From: Magnetococcales bacterium WMHbin3
Lineage (GTDB): Bacteria > Pseudomonadota > Magnetococcia > Magnetococcales > Magnetaquicoccaceae
Assembly (NCBI GenBank): GCA_002753185.1
Contig: PDZX01000024.1
Coordinates: 1-54,661 of the forward strand
Reading direction: 5' to 3'
Length of the DNA: 54,661 nt
Every line of letters starts with the position of its first letter. The first letter of the stretch is position 1. The position numbers and the translations under genes are program-made. Shown here piece after piece: positions 38,054 to 46,358 of the stretch. The notes under the pieces are model-generated. The model saw only the letters and a program-made list of their open reading frames with translations. It made no database searches and had not been told where the DNA came from.

Positions 38054-38788
38054 TCACTCCTCGTAGCCGAAGGCGCGGATGGTTTGCCTGGCCTGGGGGG
38101 TGTGCAGGAAATCGAGCCAGGAGCGGGCGGCGGGGTTGTCGCGGCCCCTGGCCAGCAAAACGGCCTCCTGACGGATCGGCTGGTGGAGCGAGGCGGGGAC
38201 CAGCCAGGCCGATCCTGCCGTGATGGCGCCATCGCGCATCACCTGGGCGAGGGCCACGAATCCCAGCGCGGCGTTGCCGGAGGCGACGAACTGGAAGGTC
38301 TGGGCGATGTTCTCCCCCTGGACGAGGCGCGGACGCCATTTTTCCAGCAACTCCAGGGCGGTCAGGGTCTCGATGGCGGCCTGACCGTAGGGGGCGAGTT
38401 TGGGATCGGCGATGGCCAGGCGCCCAAGGTCCTTGTCCCGCAACAACGCCTCCACCGCCACCCCCGGACGCGGCGACCACAACGCCAGACGGCCCGTGGC
38501 ATAGACAAAACGGCTGCCCGCCACGGCCAGCCCCTCCTCCTCCAGTCGGGCCGGAGTGGTGGCGTCGGCGGCGAGCAGCGCCTCGAAGGGGGCGCCATTG
38601 CGAATCTGGGCGTAAAACTTGCCGGTGGAGCCAACCGCCAGTTTGGCCAGATGGCCGGTGGCGCGCGCGAAATCCTCGGCAATGACCTTGGCAGGCGTGA
38701 TGAAATTGGCCGCCACCGCCACCTGGACCTCGCCGGCCATCGCCGATGATGTCATCCATAATAACAATGATAATAAAAAATATTTCAT
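38054..38788 (-). CDS. modA: Molybdate ABC transporter substrate-binding protein
   Basis: The 244-residue protein has a signal peptide (cleaved near AMA-GEV, residue 18) and the ModA start VAVAANFITPAK, then GSTGKFYAQIRNGAPFEALLAAD, the pocket segment that holds the oxyanion with backbone and Ser hydroxyls. GGAGGAG lies 8 bases upstream. Its ATG overlaps the stop of the aas ligase part (ATGA), an unusual coupling. Confidence 0.94.
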   Translation of the reverse strand: MKYFLLSLLLWMTSSAMAGEVQVAVAANFITPAKVIAEDFARATGHLAKLAVGSTGKFYAQIRNGAPFEALLAADATTPARLEEEGLAVAGSRFVYATGRLALWSPRPGVAVEALLRDKDLGRLAIADPKLAPYGQAAIETLTALELLEKWRPRLVQGENIAQTFQFVASGNAALGFVALAQVMRDGAITAGSAWLVPASLHQPIRQEAVLLARGRDNPAARSWLDFLHTPQARQTIRAFGYEE

Positions 38789-40566
38789 CTGCAATGCTCC
38801 TCCACCAATGCGCGCACACCAAGAAAATCGGTCTTGCCCGGTCCCAGCATGGGAATGGACGCCACGGTCACGAGGCGTGCCGGCAGATGCAACGCGCCCA
38901 GCCCCTGCACGCGCAGCACCTCCAGCAGCGTGGCGCGATCCGGGGTCGGGTATTCGGTGACCAGCACGATTCTTTCGCCTTTTTGGGGATCCGGCAGGGT
39001 CACGGCGGCATGCCGGCACTCCGGCCAGGCCGCCTCGGCCAGGGCCTCGACCGCAGCCAGGGAGACCATCTCGCCGCCGATCTTGGCGAAACGGCGCGCA
39101 CGTCCGGCGATGCGCACGAACCCGTCCTCGTCCACGGTCACCACGTCCCCGGTGTCGTACCAGCCCGCCTCGCTCCCCAGGGCCACCGGGACCACCCGGC
39201 CATCCCCGCCGGGGGTGAGATAGCCCAACATGAGATTGGGGCCGCTCACCACCAGGCGTCCCCCCTCGTTCAACCCCTCCACTGGCAGCAGGCGATGGCG
39301 GATGCCGGGCAGCAGCCGTCCCACCGTGCCGGGGCGATTGGCCATGGGGATGTTGACCGCCAGCGCCGGTCCGGTCTCGGTGCCGCCGTACCCCTCGTAG
39401 ACCGGGACGCCGAACTTTTCCAGCCACAACAGGCGGGTGCGTTCCCGCAACGGCTCACCGCCGGCAAACGCCAGACGCAGGCCGCAGAAATCCCCCGGAT
39501 GGGCCACGCGGGCATAACCGGCCAGAAAGGTGTCGGTCCCCACGATGAGAGAGGGTTTTTGCAGATAGGCCAGTTCCGCGATCAGGCGGTAATCCAGGGG
39601 CGAGGGATGCAGAAAGAGACGCACCCCGGAAAAGAGCGGGGTGAGGGTGGCCACGGTCAGGCCGAAGGCGTGAAACATGGGCAAAACATTGAGCATGAGG
39701 TCCTGTCCCGGCACGGCGCGCAATCCCACCCGCACCTGGACCTGACGGATGTTGGCCAGCAGGGCGCCTTGGGACAACGCCACCCCCTTGGGTTCCCCCT
39801 CGCTCCCGGAGGTGAAGAGGATCACCCCCTCGTCTTGCGGGGCGCCGGTCACGACGGGCCGCAGGGAGCGCCACCAGGCGACGGCCAGGTTGACGGGATG
39901 GGTGATGCGTGCCTGGAGGTCCTCCAGATAGAACACCCGGACCTCCCCGGAGAGGGTTTCCACGAGGGGTTCCAGGTTGGCTTTGGTCACGAAGCGGCGG
40001 GCGGTGAGCACGGTGCGCAGACGGGCGGTGCGGCAGGCCGACAGCACCTGCCCGGCCCCGGCGGAGAAATTGAGCAGCGCCGGAACCCTGCCGATGGCCT
40101 GCAGGGCGAAGAAGACCACCACCCCGCCGGCGGTGGTGGGGAGGAGCAGGCCGACCCGCTCGCCCGGTTCGGTCAGGGTGCGCACGACCCTGGCCACCAG
40201 CAGGGAGCGCCACAGCAGCGCGCCATGGGTCAGGCGCGCGCCGGTGGAATCCTCGATGGCCCGCATGCCCCGGCCATGTTCCCGCGCGGCCCGGCACAGT
40301 GCCCCCCACAGGGTGCGCGGGGGGTTGACGAGCCGCAGGGCCGCCTGCTCCAGTCGCTCCTCCATGATCCGGACCGCCCGGCGGCGGCGCTCGGCGCGGG
40401 GGAGATCCGGTAGATGGAGGGGTTGCGGATCGAGGACCATGATCTCGACCAGGGGGGGATGCCGCCATGAGCGCCACGCGGGCGCTCCCAGGATCCAGAC
40501 CGGGGCCACCGGCACCCCACCGGCCAGTTCCGGCAGCAGCGCCACCCCATCGAGGATCCGGCCCAC
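38785..40566 (-). CDS. aas: Aas-like acyl-ACP synthetase part (C-terminal piece of a split aas)
   Basis: From GTG at 40566 this frame gives 593 residues. The first 45 finish the acyltransferase domain (ILDGVALLPELAGG, VPVAPVWILGAP); the rest is an AMP-forming ligase with VILFTSGSEGEPKG, the FAGGEPLRER and YEGYGGTETGP motifs, and GWYDTGDVVTVDEDGF. In Aas the ligase activates fatty acids for re-acylation of 2-lysophosphatidylethanolamine. It is in the same frame as the 114-codon piece upstream and only a TGA at 40573-40575 separates them. A GAGG overlapping that TGA, 4 bases before the GTG, could allow restart. Confidence 0.83.
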   Translation of the reverse strand: MGRILDGVALLPELAGGVPVAPVWILGAPAWRSWRHPPLVEIMVLDPQPLHLPDLPRAERRRRAVRIMEERLEQAALRLVNPPRTLWGALCRAAREHGRGMRAIEDSTGARLTHGALLWRSLLVARVVRTLTEPGERVGLLLPTTAGGVVVFFALQAIGRVPALLNFSAGAGQVLSACRTARLRTVLTARRFVTKANLEPLVETLSGEVRVFYLEDLQARITHPVNLAVAWWRSLRPVVTGAPQDEGVILFTSGSEGEPKGVALSQGALLANIRQVQVRVGLRAVPGQDLMLNVLPMFHAFGLTVATLTPLFSGVRLFLHPSPLDYRLIAELAYLQKPSLIVGTDTFLAGYARVAHPGDFCGLRLAFAGGEPLRERTRLLWLEKFGVPVYEGYGGTETGPALAVNIPMANRPGTVGRLLPGIRHRLLPVEGLNEGGRLVVSGPNLMLGYLTPGGDGRVVPVALGSEAGWYDTGDVVTVDEDGFVRIAGRARRFAKIGGEMVSLAAVEALAEAAWPECRHAAVTLPDPQKGERIVLVTEYPTPDRATLLEVLRVQGLGALHLPARLVTVASIPMLGPGKTDFLGVRALVEEHCR

Positions 40567-40572
40567 GGCGCC

Positions 40573-40917
40573 TCAGCCCAGCCCGCCGCCGGAGGGGAAC
40601 AGCGCCACCACGCCACCCCCCCGCAGATGTCCGGCCAGGGGACGCAGGTGATCAGGCTCCAGGGGATCCAGTTCCACGAATCTCAGCCAAAAGCAGACGC
40701 GGCGCAGCCAGGGGGGTGGCATCTCCCGTGGATGGAGCGCGAACCAGGCCCCATCGGGCAGAAACGGGGCCAATGTCAACCACTCTTGCGGGTGTTCGTG
40801 ATTGGCGATCACCAGCAGCCCGCCGGAGACGGGCCGCAACCCTTCGGTCCGGTGGGCGCGCACGCCCAGGGATTTGCGGATCAACCATCCGAAAAACGCC
40901 TTTTTCCAACCGGCCAT
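40573..40917 (-). pseudogene. aas: Aas-like acyltransferase N-terminal piece, cut off by in-frame TGA
   Basis: The 114-residue piece starts MAGWKKAFFGW behind AAGGAG. It carries the PlsC-type block NHEHPQEW, where the catalytic HX4D motif reads H40-x4-E45, and FPSGGG where FPEGxR is expected. TGA ends it in mid-domain; the next codons in frame complete the domain. The combined frame would be 710 residues, close to the 719 of Escherichia coli Aas. Both catalytic motifs are altered, so acyltransferase activity is doubtful even without the stop. Confidence 0.78.
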
Positions 40918-41015
40918 CGCATGCGCTCCTTATATCGAAACGTCCTTGCCCTTGCTTCTGAATAAGCATAAAATCAACGAAAATTCAACATCCATTCGTC
41001 AGGAACCGAAACGAG

Positions 41016-42902
41016 ATGCCGGTCAACTCCTTCCCATCGACGCGTTTTTCCCGCACCTGCCATACCGCCGTGAGTTCGCTGCTGGTGGTCTCCGCGTTGC
41101 TCGGCGGGTGTTTCAAGGCGGAAGAGTCCGTGGCCCAGCAAAACAGCCCCACTGCCCAGGCCGAAACCACCCCGGTGGTCTCGCACGCCAGCGGCACCGT
41201 GGAAATCCTCAGCGACCCCCCCGGCGCGGAGTGGCTCCTGGATCGGAAATCCCAGGGCCGCACCCCCGGCAAGGCGACCGACGTCACCACCGGCCGGCAC
41301 CAGATCTCGGTCAAGGATCCGGGGCACCCGGACTGGAACGTCTCGATCATCATCAAGCCTGGGGAGACCGTGCGCCTGACCATTCCCCTGCACGCCGTCG
41401 CACCCCCACCGGCGCCCACCGCCGCCGGGCCGGAGGCCATCCCTTCCCTGGCCGCGCAGGCGGAGCGGTACGCCAAGGAACGGCGTTTCACCATGCCCAA
41501 GGGTGGCAACGCCCTGGAGAACTACCAAAGGATCCTCTCCATGGACCCGGAGAGCCGCGTGGGCTGGGACGGCATGCAAGGCATCGTCGATTCGTTCCGC
41601 AGGCTTTCCAGGGAGGCGGAACGATCCGGGCAGCATCAATTGGCCCGCGTCCGTGCCCAGAAGGCGGATCGGGTGCAGGGGATCATCGAACGGCGTGGCG
41701 CGCCCCCACCGACGGAACCACGGGAGACTCCCCCTCCCCCGGTCGCTCCTCCAGAAAAGCCTGCCGCGTCCGTTGCGCCGGAAGCGCGCTGGGTGACCCC
41801 GGCGACCTCGATGAAACGGCCACGGGCAGTCACGGCGCCTGTTACGCAACCGGAGAAAAAAATCGAACCCAGGGAGCCACTCCCGATGCCGATCCTGCCG
41901 CCGAAGCCGGTGGCGACCACCGAACAGAGCGCGGCTCCCCCACGGCAGAAGGAAAAACCGGCCCCATCCACCGCCACAGAGGAAAAGGTCGCGGTCCCAC
42001 CCCCGGCGCAGGAAAAACCCGTTGAAAAACAAGCGGAAAAACCCGTTGAAAAACAAGCGGAAAAACCGACTGAAAAACAAGCGGAAAAACCGACTGAAAA
42101 ACAAGCGGAAAAACCCGCTCCCCCGCCCAAGCCGGAAGCCAAGAAGGCCCCGCGCACTCAGGTGGAACCGGTCACCGGAATCGAATTCGTGCAGATTCCG
42201 GGAGGCTGTTTCAAGATGGGGAGCGAGAACCACGATCCGGACGAGGTGCCGATCCACGAGGTGTGCGTGAAGAGCTTCTGGATCAGCCGAACCGAGGTCA
42301 CCAACGGCCAGTACCGGCGCTTCAATCCCAAGCACGACAGCACCAGCTACGATGGCCGCACCCTGAATGGGGATCTGCAACCGGTGGTCAACGTCACCTG
42401 GGATGACGCCAACAAGTTCGCCGGCTGGATGTCCGGGCGCGGCGGCGTCCATTTCCGTCTCCCCACCGAGGCCGAGTGGGAATACGCGGCCCGTGCCGGG
42501 ACCACCTCCACCTTCATCTGGGGCGAGGATCCCGCCGAGGGGTGCCGACATGCCAATGTGGGGGATCAGGCCGCCAAGGAGGCCTGGCCCAAATGGAACG
42601 TCTTCCCCTGCTCGGACGGCTTTGCCGAGACCTCTCCGGTGGGGGTATTCCTGCCCAACGGTTACGGTCTGCACGACATGATCGGCAACGTCTGGGAGTG
42701 GGTCAAGGACTGGTACTCCCCCAGCTATTACGCCACCTCCCCCAAGGATGACCCGCAAGGTCCCAAGGAGGGATTCTTCCGCAGCGCCCGTGGCGGGAGT
42801 TGGGCGGTCTGGCCGGACTATGCCCGCACCGCCAACCGTACCGGCATCGATCCCGACCATCCCGACCTGCATGTGGGCTTCCGGCTGGTGATGACCCCGT
42901 AA
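41016..42902 (+). CDS. Lipoprotein with PEGA, Pro/Lys-rich repeats and FGE-sulfatase (SUMF1-like) domain
   Basis: The 628-residue protein has a lipobox L29-G-G-C32, a PEGA-like domain at about 57-125 (GTVEILSDPPGAEWLLD), a helical stretch, a long Pro-rich linker with an EKQAEKP repeat (about residues 334-367), and an FGE-sulfatase domain from about 386 (FVQIPGGCFKMGS, SFWISRTEVTNGQYRRF, FRLPTEAEWEYAARAG, MIGNVWEWVKDWY, ARGGSWAVWPDYARTANR). Such domains, when not true formylglycine generators, often act as carbohydrate- or peptide-binding scaffolds. It should sit in the outer membrane. Confidence 0.88.
   Translation: MPVNSFPSTRFSRTCHTAVSSLLVVSALLGGCFKAEESVAQQNSPTAQAETTPVVSHASGTVEILSDPPGAEWLLDRKSQGRTPGKATDVTTGRHQISVKDPGHPDWNVSIIIKPGETVRLTIPLHAVAPPPAPTAAGPEAIPSLAAQAERYAKERRFTMPKGGNALENYQRILSMDPESRVGWDGMQGIVDSFRRLSREAERSGQHQLARVRAQKADRVQGIIERRGAPPPTEPRETPPPPVAPPEKPAASVAPEARWVTPATSMKRPRAVTAPVTQPEKKIEPREPLPMPILPPKPVATTEQSAAPPRQKEKPAPSTATEEKVAVPPPAQEKPVEKQAEKPVEKQAEKPTEKQAEKPTEKQAEKPAPPPKPEAKKAPRTQVEPVTGIEFVQIPGGCFKMGSENHDPDEVPIHEVCVKSFWISRTEVTNGQYRRFNPKHDSTSYDGRTLNGDLQPVVNVTWDDANKFAGWMSGRGGVHFRLPTEAEWEYAARAGTTSTFIWGEDPAEGCRHANVGDQAAKEAWPKWNVFPCSDGFAETSPVGVFLPNGYGLHDMIGNVWEWVKDWYSPSYYATSPKDDPQGPKEGFFRSARGGSWAVWPDYARTANRTGIDPDHPDLHVGFRLVMTP
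42016..42115 (+). repeat. 24-bp tandem repeats
   Basis: About four copies of a 24-bp unit (core GAAAAACAAGCGGAAAAAC) in two nearly identical pairs encode the EKQAEKPV/T repeat of the FGE lipoprotein linker. It looks like recent slippage expansion. Confidence 0.85.
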
Positions 42903-42911
42903 AGGACGGGA

Positions 42912-43052
42912 TTACCAGTGAAACCAGTCGGAAAAAATCATCCCGCCTCCCCGCCCGGCCACCACTCCCCCATTCTGGGGGGAGGGCGGCAGGCTTTGAC
43001 AACCTGCAAACAGCACGGCTATCCATAAAATCGACATCCATTTTTTTTTCAT
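42912..43052 (-). CDS. Very small lipoprotein (46 residues)
   Basis: On the minus strand, GGAGG lies 6 bases before an ATG at 43052. The product starts MKKKWMSILWIAVLFAGC, a textbook lipoprotein signal with Cys at residue 18, and then has about 28 residues rich in Pro, Gly and Ser, ending DWFHW and TAA. A perfect ribosome site, lipobox and stop support a real gene although I do not recognise the family. It is convergent with the FGE lipoprotein gene, 9 bases away. Confidence 0.65.
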   Translation of the reverse strand: MKKKWMSILWIAVLFAGCQSLPPSPQNGGVVAGRGGGMIFSDWFHW

Positions 43053-43356
43053 GCCATTCCTCCATCCTCAACACGGAGACGGACGCAAGGGGTGCAACGA
43101 ACCTTGCACGGGGAGAGAAACATTGCATCCAAAAATATCAATGTTTATCATTTATTACAAGCGCATTCCCGACCAAATCCCACCAAACGTTGCACCCATT
43201 TCTGGCACACCCCCATTGGAAAAACCAGTGATAAATCATGAAAAAATACAAAAAAATCAATAAAATTTCAACAAAATAAACCAGTCACGCCAGCATGGTA
43301 TTCTCCCTGCAGATGTAAAACGGCATTGTTACATCAATCACTCAGGAGAACACACC
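43053..43356. promoter_or_regulatory. Intergenic region upstream of the chemoreceptor, with an inverted repeat
   Basis: This 304-bp gap holds the leftward promoter of the small lipoprotein and the rightward promoter of the chemoreceptor. Its middle (about 43140-43280) is AT-rich. A perfect inverted repeat GATGTAA (43312-43318) / TTACATC (43329-43335) lies 22 bases before the chemoreceptor ATG and could be an operator or an mRNA hairpin. AGGAGA at 43343 is the ribosome site. I see no clear sigma-28 promoter. Confidence 0.45.
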
Positions 43357-46100
43357 ATGATTTCCCTCAACAATATCAAAATGCGCCCGAAGCTGACCGG
43401 CCTGTTCATGGCGGTGGGCCTGCTGCCCCTGGCCTTGGTGGGATGGTTCGCCACCCAACGCGCCAGCGATGAGTTGATGCACGCCGAGTTCAACCAGCTC
43501 ACGGCGGTGCGCGAGATCAAAAAGGCCCAACTGGCAAAATATTTCGAGGAGCGCAAGGGGGACATGGGGGTGCTGCTGGACGTGGTGGCCGCCCAGCGTC
43601 ACCTGGCGATCCAAAAACTGGAAACCGCGCAGGAACTGCAACGGATGGCCATCGAGCGCAGCCTGGAAAACGAAAGGGTCGCGCTGGCCACCTTGAAGGA
43701 CGATCCCTACGTCCACGATGCCCTGGCCGCCTTCGGCAGGGCCTTCGAAAAGGCCGGCAACAAAACCGGATCCGCCGAATGGCAGGCACTGGTGGCAAGG
43801 CACGAAAACCGCCTCAAGGATATCATGACCGACAACGGCTGGTACGACCTGTTCCTGATCCGTCCAGATGGCCATGTGGCGTACACGGTCGCCAAGGAGC
43901 CGGACCTGGGCATGAACATCCCGAACAGCGAGTTGAAGGATTCTCCGCTGGGCAAAGCCTTCCAGGCGCTCCAGGACCCCAAGATGGAGTTCGCCTTCGG
44001 TGACTTCGCCCCTTACTCCCCGTCTCAGGGTGCGCAGGCCGCCTTCATGATGGCCAGGCTGGTGAACGACAAGGGCGCTCTGGAAGGATTCGTGGCCATT
44101 CAGATGCCCACGGACAAACTCAACGCCATTGTCCAGAGCCGTGCCGGCATGGGCAAGACCGGAGAAAGCTACCTGGTGGGCAAAATCGGCGATGGCAAGG
44201 CGGCCCTGCGTTCCGACCGGGTGGTGCGCTCCGGCAAGATCGGCGATGCCAAGAACGACACCACCTCCCTGGCCGCCGTGGACGGCAAGACGGGCGTGCA
44301 GGTCAAGGTCTCCAGCCAAGGCATTCTGCAAATCTCCCTGTACGCCCCCATCCGTCCCAAGGGTCTGAATCTGGCCTACGGCATCGTCACCAGCGTGGAT
44401 GCCGAGGAGGTGTTCGCCGACCGTCTCGATGGCGAAAAGGAGGATTTTTTCACCAAATATGTGAAAAAATACGGCTATTACGACCTGTTCCTGATCGATC
44501 CCCACGGCATGGCCTTCTATACCGTGGGCCACGAACCGGACTACCAGACCAACCTGCTCAACGGCAAATACGCCGACTCCAACCTGGGCCGGCTGGTCAA
44601 GCAGGTGCTGCACAGCAAGAAATACGGTCTCGCCGATTTTTCTCCTTATGCCCCCAGCAATGGGGAACCCGCCGGTTTCATCGCCCAACCGCTGCTGGGA
44701 AGCGACGGCGAGGTGGAAATGGTGGTCGCCCTGCAACTGCCCCTCGATGCCCTGAACGCCGTCATGCAACAACGGGAGGGAATGGGCAAGACCGGCGAGA
44801 CCTATCTGGTGGGGAGCGACAAGCGGATGCGCTCCGATTCGTTCCTCGACAAACAGGGCCATTCGGTCAAGGCCTCCTTTGCCGGGACCGTCGAGAAAAA
44901 CGGCGTGGATACCGAAGCCAGCCGCGCCGCACTCGCGGGCCAAAGCGAAACCCGACTCATCATCGACTACAACGGCAACCCGGTGCTCTCCAGCTACACC
45001 CCACTCAAGGTGGAAGAGACCACCTGGGCAGTGCTGGCGGAAATCGATCTGGCGGAGGTGAATGAACCTATCACTGCCCTGCACAAAACCATCCTGCTGC
45101 TGGCCGCCGGCATCGCGCTGCTGGTGACCCTTCTGGCCTTGTATGTCGCCAACACATCGCCGCGCCGCTGGCCAAGGGGGTGCGGCTGGCCAACGCCGTG
45201 TCCGATGGGGATCTGACCGCCACCATCGACGTGCATCAACAAGACGAGGTGGGCATGATGGCCAGCGCCCTCATGAAGATGACCGCCAGGCTCCAGGAGG
45301 TGATCGGCGAAATCTCTGCGGCGGCGGCGCAAGTCGCGATCGGCAGCAGCGAGATCTCCAATACCGCCCAAGCCCTCTCCCAGGGGGTGGCCGAGCAGGC
45401 CGCCGCAGTGGAGACCTCCTCGGCGGCACTGAACGCCATCTCCGGGAGTTGCCAGCTCAACACGGACAGCTCCGACACCACCCAGAACCTGGCGTTGCAG
45501 GCCTCCCGCGAGGCCGCTAGGGGAGGCGAGGCGGTCAACCAGTCGGTCCTGGCGATGCGGGAGATCGCCTCCAAAATCGGCATCATCGAGGAGATCGCCC
45601 GCCAGACCAATCTTCTGGCGCTGAATGCGGCCATCGAGGCGGCGCGCGCTGGCGAGCATGGCAAAGGATTCGCGGTGGTGGCCGCCGAGGTGAGAAAACT
45701 GGCGGAACGCAGCCAGACCGCCGCCGGAGAGATCAGTTCTCTCTCCACTTCCAGCGTGAGCATTTCCGAGGAGGCGGGGGCGATCATCACCAAACTGGTT
45801 CCGGACATCCAGGAGACGGCGACCCGCATCCAGGGGATCGCGGAGTGCAGCCGGCAACAGCGGGACGGCATCGCCGACATCGGTCAATCGATGCAACAAC
45901 TGGAACAGGTGATCCAGCAGACCTCCGGCTCCTCCGAGGAACTGGCCGCCACCGCCGAGGAACTGAACGCCCAGGCCGACACCATGGCCGGGGCCATCGC
46001 CTTCTTCAACGTGGGCAGAACCGGTTCGGCCAAGCCGCTGGCGCTGCCAGCACCCAGGCACGGCATCATCGAGGGAGACATGGGGCATCACATGGTGTAA
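43357..46100 (+). pseudogene. Methyl-accepting chemotaxis protein with a 1-nt frameshift
   Basis: The first frame (43357 to about 45155) encodes an N-terminal transmembrane helix (about 12-32), a large periplasmic sensor with two repeated halves (GWYDLFLIRPDGHVAYTV and GYYDLFLIDPHGMAFYTV), and a second transmembrane helix ending LYVANT. There the frame fails. Starting at 45156 another frame continues [21 protein letters not shown], a HAMP domain, then the signalling domain ([47 protein letters not shown]) to 46100. One missing base in AACAC-ATC, at 45151-45158, explains it; the repaired protein has about 914 residues. It would signal through CheA/CheW. Confidence 0.85.
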
Positions 46101-46130
46101 ATTCGACCCACACCCAGCAGAGGGGCTATC

Positions 46131-46358
46131 ATGATCACATGCGAAGAGAAATGCATTCTGAACCAGTTGCAGGGCAAGACCATCACGAACGCGATCCTGA
46201 CGGAACCCGACTGCCTGATGCGCGTCCGCTGCATGGAACTGCATTTCGACAACGGAACCTTTCTGGAGATCTACGAGTCGGGTGACGGCCTGCGCGTGGC
46301 GGGCATCCGCGACCAACCCGGAGAGCGCATCTCCGCGCGGCAAGACCACCAGCCATGA
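46131..46358 (+). CDS. Small protein of unknown function
   Basis: The 75-residue protein starts MITCEEKCILNQLQGKTITNAILTEPDCL. I do not recognise it. It appears to be mostly beta strand, without signal or membrane segment, and has four cysteines. GAGGGG precedes the ATG. It lies 30 bases after the chemoreceptor and overlaps the next kinase gene by 4 bases, so it is part of the same signalling operon. Confidence 0.6.
   Translation: MITCEEKCILNQLQGKTITNAILTEPDCLMRVRCMELHFDNGTFLEIYESGDGLRVAGIRDQPGERISARQDHQP

Noticed and set aside
40573..40575. TGA in aas as a selenocysteine codon
   Set aside because: The position is a structural Gly/Trp-type site in an acyltransferase with no redox motif, and I see no SECIS-like stem-loop that would be needed just downstream.
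42016..42115. Tandem repeats as a CRISPR array
   Set aside because: No unique spacers; the units encode a repeated linker in frame.
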